Program-made: the position numbers and the translations under genes | Notes under the pieces: generated by a model | What the model was told of the DNA's origin: nothing | The model's database searches: none | The model's input: only the letters and a program-made list of their open reading frames with translations | Source of the DNA: Chloroflexota bacterium | Lineage (GTDB): Bacteria > Chloroflexota > Limnocylindria > Limnocylindrales > CSP1-4 | Assembly: GCA_027346765.1 (NCBI GenBank) | Contig: DAIERN010000108.1 | Location: 1 to 5,471 of the forward strand | Direction of reading: 5' to 3' | Length of the DNA stretch: 5,471 nt | Shown here: piece after piece, positions 4,525 through 5,471 of the stretch | Numbering within the stretch: the stretch's first letter is position 1 | Layout of the letters: each line of letters begins with the position of its first letter

Positions 4525-5471
4525 GCTTTCAGCCCGAATTCAACTGCCTCTGGTGCGGCCGACCCTACCGAACCAGGACCGCCTCTGACCTGGAGGGCTA
4601 CGTGCTGCTGTGTCCCGACTGCGTCGGCCGGGCGGGCGAGAACGAGTTCCTGCGCTTCCGACTCAAAGAGGGTCTCCGGCTGCGCGGGGAGGCCGAGCGC
4701 GCCGGGTCGGCTGCGCCGGTTGGGTCGGCTGCGCCGGTTGCGTCGGCTGCGCCGGTTGGGTCGGCTGCTCCGGTTAGGTCGGCCGATGAGGAGCTCCGGA
4801 TCTATTACGCCGCGCGCGCCGGCGAATACGACGACTGGTTCCTGCGCAAGGGCCGCTACTCGCGCGGCGCGATTGCCGACACCGCCTGGGCCGCGGACCT
4901 GGACACCGCCACCCTCTGGCTTGACGCGCAGCCGCTCAAGGGCGAGATGGTCGAACTCGCGGCCGGCACCGGCTGGTGGTCGCCGCTGCTCGCTTCGAAG
5001 GCCTCAACCCTGTGGCTGTACGACATCAACGAGGAGCCGCTCGAGTTCGCTCGGCAGCGCCTCGTGGCGCACGGGCTCGCGGCGCACATCCACGTCCGTG
5101 ACGCGTGGGCGGAGCCTGACCGCCAGGTGAACGCGCTGTTCTGCGGCTTCTGGCTCAGCCATGTGCCGCGCGCTCGACTCGCTGATTTCCTTGCCCTTTG
5201 CCGGCGCTGGCTCAAACCGGGTGGTCGGATGGCCTTCATCGACTCGCGTCGCGATCGCGAGTCGAGCGCGATCGACCATCCCCAACCGGAGAACGACATG
5301 TCCGTGCGCAAGCTCGACGACGGCCAGACGTTCACGATCGTCAAGGTGTACTGGCAGCCCGAAGAGCTGGAGGCCGCGCTCGGAGGCGCGGCGGCGCTGC
5401 TGTCGTCGACGCCGAGCGCCGGGCTGATCCGCGCGCGCCTGCGGCCGGAGAGCGACGCGGCCGCCGAAGCG
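4521..5471 (+). CDS. Zinc-ribbon / class I SAM-dependent methyltransferase fusion (3' end outside window)
   Basis: An open frame runs from TTG at 4521 to the window edge: 317 residues with no stop, so the C-terminus is missing. Residues 9-34 form a small zinc ribbon, C9-x2-C12 (CLWCG) and C31-x2-C34 (CPDC). A charged helix follows (about 36-61). Residues 62-88 are four copies of a six-residue Ser-Ala-Ala-Pro-Val unit plus a partial fifth, a flexible linker. The methyltransferase domain starts near residue 89. It has YYAARAGEYDDWFLRKGRY at 95-113, SAM motif I VELAAGTGWWS at 144-154, the acidic ribose contact D168 (LYDIN), a FWLSHVPRARL helix, and a KPGGRMAFIDS strand. The enzyme type is clear; the substrate (small molecule, protein or nucleic acid) is not. 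It is coupled to the cobalamin-binding-like gene upstream by a TTGA overlap. Confidence 0.88.
   Translation, partial: MSFQPEFNCLWCGRPYRTRTASDLEGYVLLCPDCVGRAGENEFLRFRLKEGLRLRGEAERAGSAAPVGSAAPVASAAPVGSAAPVRSADEELRIYYAARAGEYDDWFLRKGRYSRGAIADTAWAADLDTATLWLDAQPLKGEMVELAAGTGWWSPLLASKASTLWLYDINEEPLEFARQRLVAHGLAAHIHVRDAWAEPDRQVNALFCGFWLSHVPRARLADFLALCRRWLKPGGRMAFIDSRRDRESSAIDHPQPENDMSVRKLDDGQTFTIVKVYWQPEELEAALGGAAALLSSTPSAGLIRARLRPESDAAAEA
4704..4784 (+). repeat. In-frame 18-bp coding minisatellite (4 units plus half)
   Basis: Units at 4704-4721, 4722-4739, 4740-4757 and 4758-4775 share GGTCGGCTGCGCCGGTT apart from two single-base changes: C at the second position of unit 3, and T for G in unit 4. 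A partial unit runs to 4784. Each unit encodes (G/A)SAAPV. The unit length is a multiple of three, so gain or loss of a unit would keep the frame and only change linker length. Confidence 0.9.
5239..5265. repeat. Inverted repeat inside the methyltransferase gene
   Basis: TCGACTCGC at 5239-5247 is matched by GCGAGTCGA at 5257-5265, a 9-bp perfect stem around a 9-nt loop. It lies in the region encoding IDSRRDRESS and carries the palindrome GCGATCGC at 5251-5258. It may be a by-product of Arg/Asp/Ser-rich coding; no function can be read from it. Confidence 0.5.

Noticed and set aside
4701..4790. The 18-bp repeats as a CRISPR or iteron array
   Set aside because: There are no spacers, the units are contiguous, and they keep one open reading frame between two protein domains. 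A coding minisatellite explains them.
4720..5130. A plus-strand Arg/Leu-repeat frame overlapping the minisatellite
   Set aside because: It is the alternative frame of the 18-bp repeat and of the methyltransferase gene, with no domain. The frame starting at 4521 carries the zinc ribbon and SAM motifs.
5251..5258. GCGATCGC, the cyanobacterial HIP1 octamer
   Set aside because: I noticed only this one occurrence, and it is part of a larger inverted repeat in a coding region. One copy does not indicate a HIP1-bearing genome.

Overview
The window is a compact, GC-rich bacterial segment, by eye about two-thirds G+C. It uses GTG and TTG starts freely, and several genes appear to have a -10-like box almost directly in front of the start codon. 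Gene content and protein style point to a Chloroflexota-like (Ca. Limnocylindria-type) or, less likely, an actinobacterial genome. The features are a cytoplasmic sulfite-oxidase-like protein with its own flavin reductase and a DUF6510 protein, a 7Fe ferredoxin, and a two-ended zinc-ribbon protein with a Gly/Tyr/Ser linker. This placement is an inference; no marker gene is present.

Layout. (1) Positions 68-1691, minus strand: a tight three-gene operon reading leftward. The order is molybdopterin oxidoreductase, then FAD/NAD(P)H reductase (1-nt overlap), then a small four-cysteine DUF6510 protein (2-nt gap). The likely logic is NAD(P)H -> flavin reductase -> Mo centre, with the zinc-ribbon protein as an accessory of unknown role. 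(2) Positions 1692-2281, plus strand: a divergent promoter region, a double zinc-ribbon protein and a strong GC hairpin. (3) Positions 2282-3470, plus strand: an 11-bp-periodic direct repeat, a 50-residue single-pass membrane protein, a membrane-anchored type 1 copper protein (cupredoxin), and a TTG-initiated 7Fe ferredoxin. This is a redox-flavoured cluster. (4) Positions 3471-3582: a hairpin-rich intergenic stretch. It carries a second copy of a palindromic element also found at the left edge of the window. (5) Positions 3583-5471, plus strand: a cytoplasmic cobalamin-binding-like protein. It is translationally coupled through a TTGA overlap to a zinc-ribbon/SAM-methyltransferase fusion that runs off the right edge. 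The two domains of the fusion are joined by an 18-bp coding minisatellite.

No CRISPR array, tRNA, rRNA, transposase or phage gene is visible. The most notable items are the minisatellite-linked zinc-ribbon/methyltransferase coupled to the cobalamin-binding-like gene, the repeated intergenic palindromic element, the helically phased direct repeats before the 50-residue membrane protein, and a candidate leaderless-start pattern.
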